DNA from: Xestospongia muta
Taxonomy: Eukaryota; Porifera; Demospongiae; Haplosclerida; Petrosiidae
DNA: 64,000 bases
NCBI GenBank assembly: GCA_963693285.1
Contig: OY848924.1
Span: forward strand, 3,427,214 to 3,491,213
Direction: 5' to 3'
Below, piece by piece: positions 13,161 through 25,000 of the stretch. The position numbers were made by a program, and so were the translations under genes. The notes under the pieces are model-generated. The model saw nothing but the letters and a program-made list of their open reading frames with translations, was not told the origin of the DNA and did not search any database. How positions within the stretch are numbered: position 1 is the first letter of the stretch; each line of letters starts with the position of its first letter.

Positions 13161-14156
13161 ATGGACACCAGAAACACCAATTTCACAAAGTTGTTCTTCC
13201 AAGATCAAGGATGGATTCTTTTACCTAGAATTTATCAAGAAATTCAAGACCTATTGCCAGTAAGTATACATGTACATGTACAATTCATTATTCATTACTT
13301 ATGTACATGTATTATTATTGTATCTAAGGTATAATGAAAGTTTTTTTTAATAGTTTAAAACTCATCCTGTTGTTACCTATAAGCAGTAACTGCATGTCCA
13401 CATAATACATTGTTTAACAATTATATTAACATAATATTTTGTAGTATTTAGTGTGACTTACTTATTTTACTCTCTTTGATAGAAAATGATAATATTTCAA
13501 TCTGCTAAAAGGGTGACCGATCAATGCTGATTAAGCTCTAGAGGACTCCTTTTTCCCATCAATTCCTACTATATTTACTGCTTCTACTCCCTCTCCTTTC
13601 TTATCCCAATTACCTTTACACTCACCATCTTCTTCTCTTTTCCTATCACCTTCACTGTTCCTATCTCCCATCCTTTGTCTACAAGACCACACCCATACTC
13701 CTCTGAGTGTCCCAACTGAATCCTCTTAAGGTTCTGATATACATGACATCTAAAACAGCCTTAATCAGGCCACACCCCCTTTTGATATGACTTCTGACTT
13801 TGATCTGTTTACTTGTAAATAATTAATTTCATCAGGTCACATGTACTGCTGCTCCCCCTTGGTCAATGAAGCACCGCCTACTTACATGGGCCTTATTTTA
13901 TATTATGTGTATTATGTACATGTTAACATACTGTATATTAAAGTATTTGATATCTTCTGTTGAACAAAAGGTGTTTCATTTCTTTGTAATCATTATAATG
14001 AAATTGTTTTGTACAAATAAAAATACACATTTTTATATGATTTTCATGTCTACTTCTCGTTTTAATTTAATGGAAAATTTTAGGGAATCTGTTAATAATT
14101 AAATTATAATAATATTAACTTGTTAATTTCAGAACAAATTTCCACCAGTTGATTAG
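13161..14156 (+). CDS. Possible two-exon 40-residue ORF, not recognised
   Basis: Exon 13161-13259 begins with ATG (an in-frame TAA lies two codons upstream) and ends at GTAAGT in phase 0. Exon 14133-14156 follows an ATTTCAG acceptor and ends at TAG in phase 0. The product would be 40 residues: MDTRNTNFTKLFFQDQGW at the start, ending NKFPPVD. The 5' edge has an AAAAG acceptor at about 13140, so an untranslated upstream exon is possible. Composition looks protein-like, but no family is recognised. It may be a remnant of the neighbouring kinase locus or chance. Confidence 0.25.
13700..13870 (-). repeat. Dispersed repeat, inverted copy of 46830-46990
   Basis: Reverse-complemented, this stretch shares TACATGTGACCT, AAAGGGG-TGTGGCCTGATT and the ordered motifs GTATA-CAGAA with 46830-46990. 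A SINE-like or MITE-like repeat of unknown class; no termini were found. Confidence 0.55.
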
Positions 14157-14635
14157 TATATTTTTGCAACATACATGTATGAAGTATATTATGTAGTAAT
14201 GCCAGATATTTGAGTTTCAGTAGTTTTTGATTGTACAATTAAATGATATCCAGACTGTGAAGACTCATGTTAGTATATAATGTATTTCCACTATTGGAAT
14301 GCTACTTAAAAAGTTTCTTTAAAAAATGTATAAACTTTATAAATGAACATGTTAAATCTATTCAAATATAAAACAAATTATAACATAATTGTAATTCACT
14401 TCTATGCCAACTCTAATGGCTGATGTCCATCTTTTTAAAACACATTTTCCTCTATATAATTATAGTAGATTTTGACAAATATTCTCTTTTGTCTAACCAT
14501 GAATAGTCATGTGACTTCTAATCTCCATAGAAGAGACTGTATAGCTGAAATATTATTGTCATTATCTTCATTTACTTTCTTTTTAATTTAATTGGTATAT
14601 TTCTTTTCAATTTCTTTACTACTCATCAAATGCAC

Positions 14636-15297
14636 AACAGCGCTTTGCTTCCAATATTTCTTTTTCTCTTTTAAGAGAAGCCGTGCAAACAGGTAGTATC
14701 TATTTTAATAGCTTTATGCAGAACATCAAAGATTACTCTTGTATGTCTACTTCTTCTCTGTTGTCTATCTTTCTTTTGTGCATACTTTCCATTGTGTCTT
14801 CATTTGAAAGATATTTTTTTTAATTTTGAAATATTTTTATATGTCCCTATTAGTTAAAATGTAAATAAAGTTTATTCATAAACTATAGCAAAGATACCTT
14901 TCATTTCATTGATAGAAGCACGTACTAGGAACTTTACTTCAGCGACAATTGTCATTGTAATGTCCACATTCACTTTGTCCTTGACTGGTTTGATAAATAA
15001 GGATAGCCACATAAATTATATAAATGAAGGAATATGACATACTCAAGTGTCCTTTCAAATCTTCGTTGTCCTATAATGTTTTATATACTCATCTGATGGC
15101 ATTCTGACAATACTTTAATTAAATATAACTTATTAAAGTTACTCACTTTAACATTTGATGAAACTTTTGATTCTTCCTAAACCTTTGATCCTAAAAACCA
15201 TTTATAAGGCTCTCAATTTCTCATAGTTCTTTTTAAAACTTGTCTTCTAACATTTTACTGCTAGCACTAATTTCTTGTAGCTCTTCCTGAATGTCTG
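14636..15297 (-). pseudogene. Coding-like exon relics, coiled-coil-like, unrecognised
   Basis: Three stretches on the - strand read like protein. First, after a CAACAG acceptor at about 15297: DIQEELQEISASSKMLEDKF, then a stop. Second, at about 14985-14897: KDKVNVDITMTIVAEVKFLV and so on, ending at a GTATCT donor. Third, at about 14695-14636: TASLKREKEILEAKRCCAFDE and a stop. Smaller pieces lie between (for example 15190-15150, ending at GTGAGT). The stop in the first piece and the missing acceptor before the third suggest decay. The Glu/Lys/Leu-rich pieces may be coiled coil. Family unknown. Confidence 0.3.
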
Positions 15298-15388
15298 TTG
15301 ATTAAGGAAGGAATACAGTATTTACATATGAAATACAGAGAGCAGGGATAATGTTATGGTAGCAAATGAAATGCAATTAATAACAATT

Positions 15389-15496
<108 letters not shown>

Positions 15497-15589
15497 TTTC
15501 TTTACCCTCAAATGAAGTTTATTTACGATCAGTTTGGTTTTAAAATGGAACCTTATCCTCTTCTGAAAGACAAGGAGAGAATACACTGA

Positions 15590-17309
15590 GTTCAATGCAT
15601 GTATCGAGTTCACCCTGTATTGCATTAGTTGTCTTCCACGGGATGCAGTCGAGATCGTTGACTTGGAACGTCATTAGTATAGAGATCAGATTGAGGGTCT
15701 GTTTCTACTTGCATCATCAACAGTCATGGTTACAGAAAACAAAGATCTCCTACCTGTTCTCCTCGGTAGAGAAGGCGGAACATCATCAGTTTCACCGTAT
15801 AGTGTTGTCTTTGTCTTCCGCTCATAGTCTCAGTCATAGCGCAGTATCTCTTAGAACACCACATAGTAATAATAATAAATACCTGAAGTATAACTACCTA
15901 CTTGTCATGTTTACTGCAATATTTCAGGAGTACCTGCGAATAGATTTGTATCATCAAGTAAGATTAGTTATGACTCTCTTATAGCATTCAATGTATAGTA
16001 TTCGTTCATAATACTTACAATCATTTCCTTTTGAGGTTTCACACCTGACACAGCCACCTATTAAAGCTGTAGAGTATTATTCCAATTATTACTTTAGCTT
16101 GACATAAAATACTAGCACTTCTTGATAGTTCAAAACCAATATCACATTGTGTAGTAACTTGAATTAAGGTTTTCAATCTTTATTTGTATTTTTCTTCTAA
16201 ATAAATAAAAATACATGATTTGTTGAGATTACAGCTTGACAACATGTGTTTTGTTATGAACAATTGTGGAGATTAGCATGAATTTCACAATAGGCTATAT
16301 CAGATAAATCTCCAGTTGCCAAGTGTATTATAATATAATTATATAGATCAATATCTAACCACTGATATATAAAACAAATATACACACATAACATATGTAT
16401 TATCTATACATGTTCTATTTATTACTTATATGATTGGTATATATACTTCCCTGTAGAGTACTAAAAACTGAAACTGCCAAATTGTGTTAAACAAAACAAA
16501 GGTTTTACTGCTGAACAATGGATGACATGATAAATTGTTACTTCTTAAATTATATATAACAGATTACAGATTTTATTAAATGATAATAACTTTTGATAGA
16601 CATATTAAATAATGATAACAGTGATATATCAAAGATGCATATACATAAACAATATTAAAAGTCATAATTTATTAACATTAGCTTCAAGTTATTATTATAA
16701 TTATAACTTTACTTGTACTATCACTATTGTAATATAAGAAATACAATATTATAGTTAGTGTTAATATACCAAGGCATTAATTTTCTGTGGGTTTTCATAA
16801 ATTGTGATCATGTTCCAATATACTTTATGGATAATTTCTTGACCTAAATAGAATACATTAATAAAATGATAACAATAGTCAAGTCATTGCTCTGAAAACA
16901 ATTTAATTATTCAATAAAAGAACTTTGTCATTGTTTTTATAACTTTGAGAATTCTCTCAAGAGTGTATACATTTGTACTGATAATTTAATTTAAAAAGTG
17001 TTGTGACTTTACGCAGACTATTAGCATAGATAGTATAGACTACATAACTGGGATTGGAAACAGATCACATGATTTCATAGATATGAATGAACATTTGAAA
17101 ATGCACTCTTTGTCCAAAAAAATTGATTAATTTTTATTACCTAATATCGCAAACTGGACACACTTTAGCCCTTATTATATTACTCTACAAAAACATTAAA
17201 GTGATTTTTTATTTATCAAAACATTGACTATAATATTTTTCTTTATGTTCTATTATTAAAAGTTGTCAATAACACAGACATTCATTTTTAAATTACTGAT
17301 TTTACGATT
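15590..17309. repeat. Segmental duplication, copy 1 (partner 52755-54493)
   Basis: About 1.7 kb, highly similar to 52755-54493 over its whole length. Shared strings include CACCCTGTATTG, GTTGACTTGGAACGTCATTA and GTTTTACTGCTGAACAATGG. Both copies end at the same string, AAATTACTGATTTTACGAT; here the 145-bp satellite starts at once, in the other copy unrelated sequence follows. A short frame (MVTENKDLLPVLLGREGG) and its partner (MDTENKDLLSLLRRDG) are open in both but differ by indels. A possible CAG|GAG...CAA|GTAAG exon near 15929-15958 is also kept in both. No protein family is recognised. Confidence 0.85.
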
Positions 17310-20300
17310 TGTTTACTCTATTGTTTTTCTATTTTAGCATTTACATTGCTGTCGTTGTGACCTGAGTGTGTCTTTTACAATGTAATAGTTTGTAAGTGTG
17401 ATATAATGTAGTGTAATTTGTAACTGTATTGAATTTAAAATTATCATTTTGTTTACTCTGTTGTTTTTGTTTATTTCCAGATTTATATTGCTGTGATTAC
17501 TGGTTAACAGAATGTGTCTTTTACAATGTAATAGTTTGTAAGTGTGATATAATGTAGTATAATTTGTAAGTGTATTAAATTTAATGTTGTTATTTTGTTT
17601 ACTCTATTGTTTTTGTTTATTTTCACATTTATATTGCTGTTATTACTGGTTAACAGAACGTGGCTTTACAATGTAATAGTTTCTAAGTGTAATATAATGT
17701 AGTATAATTTGTAAGTGTATTGAATTTAAAATTATCATTTTGTTTACTCTATTGTTTTTTTCTATTTCAGCATTTACATTGCAGTGGTTACTTGTGACCT
17801 GAGTGTGTCTTTTACAATGTAATAGTTTGTAAGTGTGATATAATTTAGTATATTTTGTAAGTATATTAAATTTAATATTATCATTTTGTTTACTCTATTG
17901 TTTTTTCTATTTCAGCATTTACATTGCAGTGGTTACTTGTGACCCGAGTGTGTATTTTGCAATGTAATAGTTTGTAAGTGTGATATAATGTAGTATAATT
18001 TGTAAGTGTATCAAATTTAAAATTATCATTTTGTTTACTCTATTGTTTTTTCTATTTCAGCATTTACATTGCAGTGGTTACTTGTGACCTGAGTGTGTAT
18101 TTTGTAATGTAATAGCTTGTAAGTGTGATATAATTTAGTATAATTTGTAAGTGTATTGAATTTAATATTATCATTTTGTATACTCTATTGTTTTTGTTTA
18201 TTTCCAGATTTATATTGCTGTGATTACTGGTTAACAGAATGTGTCTTTTACAATGTAATAGTTTGTAAGTGTGTTATAATTTAGTATAATTTGTAAGTAT
18301 ATTAAATTTGATATTATCATTTTGTTTACTCTATTGTTTTTTCTATTTCAGCATTTACATTGCAGTGGTTACTTGTGACCTGAGTGTGTATTTTGCAATG
18401 TAATAGGTTGTAAGTGTGATATAATGTAGTATAATTTGTAAGTGTATTGAATTTAAAATTATCATTTTGTTTACTCTATTGTTTTTTCTATTTCAGCATT
18501 TACATTGCAGTGGTTGCTTGTGACCTGAGTGTGTATTTTGCAATGTAATAGTTTGTAAGTGTGATATAATGTAGTATAATTTGTAAGTGTATTGAATTTA
18601 ATATTATCATTTTGTTTACTCTATTGTTTTTGTTTATTTCCAGATTTATATTGCTGTGATTACTGGTTAACAGAATGTGTCTTTTACAATGTAATAGTTT
18701 GTAAGTGTGATATAATGTAGTATATTTTGTAAGTGTATTAAATTTAATGTTGTCATTTTGTTTACTCTATTGTTTTTTCTATTTCAGCATTTACATTGCA
18801 GTGGTTACTTGTGACCTGAGTGTCTTTTAGAATGTAATAGTTTGTAAGTGTGATATAATGTAGTATAATTTGTAAGTGTATTGAATTTAAAATTATAATT
18901 TTGTTTACTCTATTGTTTTTTCTATTTCAGCATTTACATTGCAGTGGTTACTTGTGACCTGAGTGTGTATTTGGCAATGTAATAGTTTGTAAGTGTGATA
19001 TAATGTAGTATAATTTGTAAGTGTATTGAATTTTATATTATCATTTTGTTTACTCTATTGTTTGTGTTTATTTCCAGATTTATATTGCTGTGATTACTGG
19101 TTAACAGAATGTGTCTTTTACAATGTAATAGTTTGTAAGTGTGATATAATTTAGTATAATTTGTAAGTGTATTGAATTTAAAATTATCATTTTGTTTACT
19201 CTATTGTTTTTTCTATTTCAGCATTTACATTGCAGTGGTTACTTGTGACCTGAGTGTGTATTTTGCAATGTAATAGTTTGTAAGTGCGATATAATGTAGT
19301 ATAATTTGTAAGTGTATTGAATTTAAAATTATCATTTTGTTTACTCTATTGTTTTTTCAATTTCAGCATTTACATTGCAGTGGTTACTTGTGACCCGAGT
19401 GTATATTTTGCAATGTAATAGTTTGTAAGTGTGATATAATGTAGTATAATTTGTAAGTGTATTGAATTTAATATTATCATTTTGTTTACTCAATTGTTTT
19501 TGTTTATTTTCAAAATTTATATTGCTGTGATTACTGGTTAACAGAATGTGTCTTTTACAATGTAACAGTTTGTAAGTGTGATATAATTTAGTATAATTTG
19601 TAAGTATATTAAATTTAATATTATCATTTTGTTTACTCTATTGTTTTTTCTATTTCAGAATTTACATTCAGTGGTTACTTGTGACCCGAGTGTGTATTTT
19701 GCAATGTAATAGTTTGTAAGTGTGATATAATGTAGTACAATTTGTAAGTGTATTAAATTTAATGTTGTCATTTTGTTTACTCAATTGTTTTTGTTTATTT
19801 TCAAAATTTATATTGCTGTGATTACTGGTTAACAGAATGTGTCTTTTACAATGTAATAGTTTGTAAGTGTGATATAATTTAGTATAATTTGTAAGTATAT
19901 TAAATTTAATATTATCATTTTGTTTACTCTATTGTTTTTTCTATTTCAGCATTTACATTGCAGTGGTTACTTGTGACCCGAGTGTGTATTTTGCAATGTA
20001 ATAGTTTGTAAGTGTGATATAATATAGTATAATTTGTAAGTGTATTAAATTTAATGTTGTCATTTTGTTTACTCAATTGTTTTTGTTTATTTTCAAAATT
20101 TATATTGCTGTGATTACTGGTTAACAGAATGTGTCTTTTACAATGTAATAGTTTGTAAGTGTGATATAATTTAGTATAATTTGTAAGTATATTAAATTTA
20201 ATATTATCATTTTGTTTACTCTATTGTTTTTTCTATTTCAGCATTTACATTGCAGTGGTTACTTGTGACCCGAGTGTGTATTTTGCAATGTAATAGTTTG

Positions 20301-21535
20301 TAAGTGTGATATAATGTAGTACAATTTGTAAGTGTATTGAATTTAAAATTATCATTTTGTTTACTCTATTGTTTTTTCTATTTCAGCATTTACATTGCAG
20401 TGGTTACTTGTGACCTGAGTGTGTATTTTGCAATGTAATAGTTTGTAAGTGTGATATAATGTAGTATAATTTGTAAGTGTATTGAATTTAATATTATCAT
20501 TTTGTTTACTCTATTGTTTTTGTTTATTTCCAGATTTATATTGCTGTGATTACTGGTTAACAGAATGTGTCTTTTACAATGTAATAGTTTGTAAGTGTGA
20601 TATAATGTAGTATAATTTGTAAGTGTATTAAATTTAATGTTGTCATTTTGTTTACTCAATTGTTTTTGTTTATTTCCAGATTTATATTGCTGTGATTACT
20701 GGTTAACAGAATGTGTCTTTTACAATTTAATAGTTTGTAAGTGTGATATAATTTAGTATATTTTGTAAGTATATTAAATTTAATATTATAATTTTGTTTA
20801 CTCTATTGTTTTTTCTATTTCAGCATTTACATTGCAGTGGTTACTTGTGACCCGAGTGTGTATTTTGCAATGTAATAGTTTGTAAGTGTGATATAATGTA
20901 GTATAATTTGTAAGTGTATTGAATTTAATATTATCATATTGTTTACTCTATTGTTTTTTCTATTTCAGCATTTACATTGCAGTGGTTACTTGTGACCTGA
21001 GTGTGTATTTTGCAATGTAATAGTTTGTAAGTGTGATATAATGTAGTATAATTTGTAAGTGTATTGAATTTAATATTATCATTTTGTATACTCTATTGTT
21101 TTTGTTTATTTCCAGATTTATATTGCTGTGATTACTGGTTAACAGAATGTGTCTTTTACAATGTAATAGTTTGTAAGTGTGATATAATGTAGTATAATTT
21201 GTAAGTGTATTAAATTTAATGTTGTCATTTTGTTTACTCAATTGTTTTTGTTTATTTCCAGATTTATATTGCTGTGATTACTGGTTAACAGAATGTGTCT
21301 TTTACAATGTAATAGTTTGTAAGTGTGATATAATTTAGTATATTTTGTAAGTATATTAAATTTAATATTATAATTTTGTTTACTCTATTGTTTTTTCTAT
21401 TTCAGCGTTTACATTGCTGTGGTTACTTGTGACCCGAGTGTGTATTTTGCAATGTAATAGTTTGTAAGTGTGATATAATGTAGTATAATTTGTAAGTGTA
21501 TTGAATTTAATATTATCATTTTGTTTACTCTATTG
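17310..21535 (+). repeat. 145-bp satellite array, 29 monomers, each with splice-like signals
   Basis: Tandem monomers of about 145 bp; I count 29 copies of the landmark CATTTACATTG / ATTTATATTG (first near 17337, last near 21405). Two monomer types occur. Type A has TTTCTATTTCAG|CATTTACATTGC and TTGTGACC. Type B has TTTATTTCCAG|ATTTATATTGC and ACTGGTTAACAG. Each monomer carries a pyrimidine tract plus AG and, 58 bases later in type A, TTT|GTAAGTGTGATAT, so it resembles a 58-nt exon with an 87-nt intron on the + strand. The exon-like part contains TAATAG, so no long protein can be read through it. The last two four-monomer blocks (A-B-B-A; about 20386-20967 and 20968-21535) are nearly identical, showing recent higher-order amplification. 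Confidence 0.92.
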
Positions 21536-22032
21536 TTCGAATAAAAAATTCTATTGTCGTACACTTGCCTCCTTTCGTTGAAGGTGAAACAAAACTGTTG
21601 GCAAATAATAGTAAACAAATATCCTACTAAACCTCTACAGATTCTGCTACAGAGCGTTTAAATTTATTAGTGGCCTTAGCAGTGTTTCATGATCCAAAAA
21701 TAGGAGGCGTGGCATGTATATTTGTGCTAAAACAAATACTATGAAAGTCAACACAATTGAAAAATTTGACGTCAAAGGTCACTCGGTCTCTATTATAAAT
21801 TGTTCAGATGAGAATAAATTAGTTTTTACCATTTTTTTTATTTAAATGAAAGTCAGTTCTTTGAGCATCAAAATAAATTATTTTCATGCACAAACACTAG
21901 TACCACCCATTACAGTAAGGACACTGTAACCACTTGTAAGTTCTTGGATTAGAACATAAATGACTCATGCAAGCTGTTTCTAAATAAATTGATACAATCT
22001 AATCATCATACTGGTAACGTGTTCTTACTTAC
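21536..22032. other. Spacer between satellite and microexon array
   Basis: The satellite stops abruptly inside a monomer at TATTGTTCGAA. The remaining stretch has no recognised gene or repeat. Confidence 0.5.
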
Positions 22033-22838
22033 TAGTAGTAATATTATTCATCTCACAAATGGACTGGGCAGACACATTTTGTTTACCTATATATAATAAT
22101 TATAAATTAATCAATATACATTTATTTACCAGTAGTAGAACTGGTTCCAGAATCACTAATAAAGGGATGAGCTACGCTATATTCACCTACTTACAGTAAT
22201 TATAGATATAATTATTTCAAATAAAATTAATATACAAGGACATTTAGAAAAATTGGACATTACCTTTACTGACTTTACAACATACAAACAATATCTATAA
22301 CACCATTTAATAATATATTTAAGTTCATTACTAACATAGAATTTAAATTGTTGTAATAGCATTCATTTTTAAATAGGAACTGTATATTCATTTACTGGTA
22401 GTAGATCTGGCTCTAGTCTTTTTAACAGAGGGACAAGATACACTTTGTTTACCTTACAAAAAATATAAAAAATACATTTGTAATTGAATGTATATTTATT
22501 TACTAGTAGCAGCTTTAGAGTCAATAACAGAGGGACGAGATACACTTTGTTTACCTAAACTAATTATAAAAACATAATAAAAAATATATTCATTTACCAG
22601 TAGCAGCTGTAGATTCACTAACAAAGGGACAAGATACACTTTGTTTACCTAAAAATAATTATTTATGCAATGTATAAAAACTAGTGTTATTTACGAGTAG
22701 TAGATCTGGTTCTAGTCTCTCTAACAGAGGGATGAGATACATTTTCTTTACCTAAAAGTAAATACAATGCATTGTAAGCAAATATTATATTCATTTACCA
22801 GTAGTAAAACTGGCTCCAGAGTTCTCCTTCTAATTCTC
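22033..22838 (-). CDS. Array of tiny phase-1 exons encoding Ser/Thr-rich repeats
   Basis: Six complete - strand units, each bounded by an AG acceptor and a GTAA(A/G) donor, each a multiple of three and each phase 1 at both ends: 22695-22751 (57 nt), 22598-22648 (51), 22504-22554 (51), 22396-22452 (57), 22130-22186 (57), 22033-22086 (54). A seventh, damaged unit starts at 22799. Translated, they read like variants of one motif: KQSVSCPFVSESTAAT, KQSVSRPSVIDSKAAT, KQSVSCPSVKKTRARSTT, KENVSHPSVRETRTRSTT, EYSVAHPFISDSGTSSTT, KQNVSAQSICEMNNITT. Spacers are about 40 to 210 bp. Exons of this type can be skipped or repeated without breaking frame. The linker exons of the ROCO gene (42494-43463) have the same phase and size. 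The host gene's other exons are not seen; its 5' side is cut by the copia fragment. Confidence 0.6.
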
Positions 22839-22839
22839 C

Positions 22840-23760
22840 TTCTCAGAAGAACTTAGTGCCTTTTTCACAGTGAGTGGTTCAGTGATGGTATTAACAGAGT
22901 TGACCAATACGCCATAGTAATCAGGGTATCTGGTTTCAAGATTAGATCGTCTGACTGTCGGCTCTGTTCTCTCTTCTGTCACAGTGCTTTCTTTATTATC
23001 CCTCTCCTGTTCTTCAGTTTCTTCTCTCTATGAATTATCATCTTCAAGTGCTTCAACATCATCCCTGGAACAGTCAATTATTACTCGTGAATCTCTTGAC
23101 ATTTCTGTTGGAGTCTCCTTCTCTACTCCGCTTACAAATTCGTTGAATTTCACATCAAGACTATGGACAATTTTTCGACGGTTTGGATCGTATAGACGAT
23201 ATCTTTTTCGGTTGGTAGAATACTCTAGGAAGATACACCTTCGTGCTTCGTCATCCAACTTATGTCTTTCGTCTTTTGGAATGTGTGAATACGCAGTACA
23301 TCCAAAAACTCTCAAATGTCCTACTTTGGTTTCTCACCACTGATTGCTTCGTATAGAGTCTTCCCTTTGATAGCTTTTGTTGGGCATTGATTTCGTAAAT
23401 ACACAGCAGTTGCTAGTGCTTCAGCCCAAAAAATTTAATCAGCTAATATAGCACAAACCATCTCACGCAATGCCCTGTTTAACCTCTCTGCTACTCCATT
23501 TTACTCAGGATACTTGAGAATGGTAAGCTCATGCTTCATCCTTCATTTCTGTCAAATTCAGTTGAGGTATACTCGCCCCCATTATCGGTACAAAGAGTCT
23601 TTACACAGTCTCCTAGCCATTTCTTCACTTCTGTCTTCCACTCACAAAGTCTTTTGAATACATCACTTTTACATTTAATTATATATACCCAGACCTACCT
23701 TGTGTTATCATTAATGAATGTAACGAAGTACTCAGCACCACTCAGGGATTTCGACCAGTG
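22840..23760 (-). mobile_element. Ty1/copia-type pol fragment (integrase region), degenerate
   Basis: Read on the - strand from about 23755 down, the fragment shows the copia-type integrase core: GAEYFVTFINDN, then LCTDNGGEYTS (catalytic DDE context), then VAERLNRALREMV. This is followed by the conserved post-core motif RVFGCTAYSHIPKDER with RCIFLEYS and RYRLYDPNRRKIVHS (open frame 23315-23028). Several in-frame stops and at least one frameshift interrupt it near 23440-23560. The fragment ends just after EPLTVKKALSS, before any reverse transcriptase, so the element is truncated and dead. No LTRs were recognised. It abuts the microexon array, whose last unit (22799 upward) runs into it. Confidence 0.85.
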
Positions 23761-23764
23761 TTGT

Positions 23765-23940
23765 TTTGGTAATGAAAATAATTTTAGTATTAGTATTAGT
23801 TTTAGTAGGAAATGTAATTTTGTTTTAGTGTTGGTTTAAGTTATGGTAGATTCTGATGATTTTTTTAGTTTTAGTTATAGTTTTAGTTACTATTATGTAA
23901 AGCATTTTGGTTTTAGTTTTAGTTTTAAAAATTTTTTTTA
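23765..23940. repeat. TTTTAG/ATTAGT-rich low-complexity tract
   Basis: Degenerate hexamer-like repetition of TTTTAG and TATTAG units between the copia fragment and the hAT relic. It resembles a simple repeat, not the metazoan telomere hexamer TTAGGG. Confidence 0.7.
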
Positions 23941-23994
23941 TTAGTGAAATACATGTAACTACAACACTGTAGCAATATTTCCTATAGCAATCTT

Positions 23995-25000
23995 GTTGTT
24001 ATACTAACTGTAAATAGTTTTTGTTCTGTCTCAGTAAAATTTCTCTTTCTAAGTTGGAATCTGTGAGCCAATTGTGTCTTCTTGAAGTTGTTTCACCTCC
24101 TGTTGAGAATATTCGTTCCATGGGAGCTGTTGATGCTGGTGTACATAATAAGTCAAATGCTACATTACCAAGGAGAGGGTACATCTTTTGATTTTCTAGC
24201 CAATATATGAAAGGAATATCATCAATTTGACCTGGATATATACATTCAGTGGACTTTGTCACTTCAGGTTCTTCTTCTGACAAGGAAGTGGCTTGAGTAT
24301 TACCTTCCTTAGCTTTTCGTTTTTCTGATAGGAGTTCCTCAAGATGTTTAAATCATTTTGGTAAAGGTTCTTTTTAATCTGCCGTAGCAGATTGTACTTC
24401 TTCAGTTGCTTCTCCTTGTGGCTGCTGCTTCCTAAGTGATGGAGCCATCCATTCAATCAAGTGAATTCTTGCAGCTGCCTCTTGCTCATCATTAAGGATA
24501 TGTCTGTATCCTGGGTGGAGGAATGTGCACGTTACAAAAAGGGGATCAAAGTTGGTTGTTTGGGATTAGTGATGCATTCAAATTGCCGCTCTAATTCTCT
24601 TTGCATAGTATTAGACACAATCCATGGACACTGATGATTTGTTCCAAATGCAAGCACAATTCGATAATAAATGGAATAACCATTGATATACTTGTCTTCT
24701 TATCAGAGCTTGTGAGTTGCGTGTATTGAGCAAATGGTTTCAACTATTCAACCATACTCTCAATCTGTTTCCAATAACTAGTAGGCAAGTTATCCCACTG
24801 GAGTTCTTCCAAAATGACAGAGAGCTCAGTCTTTACCAACAGGAGTCTGGTTAATATCAAGTATGTACAGCTCCATCTTGTTGGACAATCAGCTAAAAGT
24901 TCCTTTCCAGCTTTGGTAATTAGCTTCTCGGTTGCTTTTGTTGACTTATTGACCTGCGTGTATAATCGTACCCAAAATTTACACAAAGCTGGGGCCAGTT
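23995..25000 (-). mobile_element. hAT-family transposase relic
   Basis: The frame 24283-23999 carries the hAT C-terminal dimerisation domain: IPFIYWLENQKMYPLLG, LLCTPASTAPMERIFSTGG, NLEREILLRQNKNYL. Upstream on the same strand, 24986-24744 has ELLADCPTRWSCTYL, the central transposase motif (CPTRW-S-TYL). The pieces are in different frames and separated by stops, and a Glu/Lys-rich frame lies between (24456-24259). Terminal inverted repeats were not identified. The enzyme would cut and paste DNA by a DDE mechanism; this copy cannot be active. Confidence 0.85.

Noticed and set aside
15595..15984. 129-codon open frame on + strand
   Set aside because: It lies in the segmental duplication; the second copy at 52755 has the frame broken by indels, and no family resemblance or splice logic supports it.
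20390..21618. Repeated 69-89-codon frames on the - strand
   Set aside because: They are chance openings in the satellite; the two longest are identical copies of one repeat block and the sequence is Asn/Ile/Leu low complexity.
22033..22820. Spaced repeats resembling a CRISPR array
   Set aside because: Units vary, are multiples of three with splice sites, and the genome is animal; microexons explain them better.
22984..23343. 119-codon open frame on + strand
   Set aside because: Antisense shadow of the copia pol fragment, which has clear family motifs on the - strand.
23765..23940. Telomere-like TTTTAG repeats
   Set aside because: Units are degenerate and lack the TTAGGG hexamer expected in sponges and most animals.
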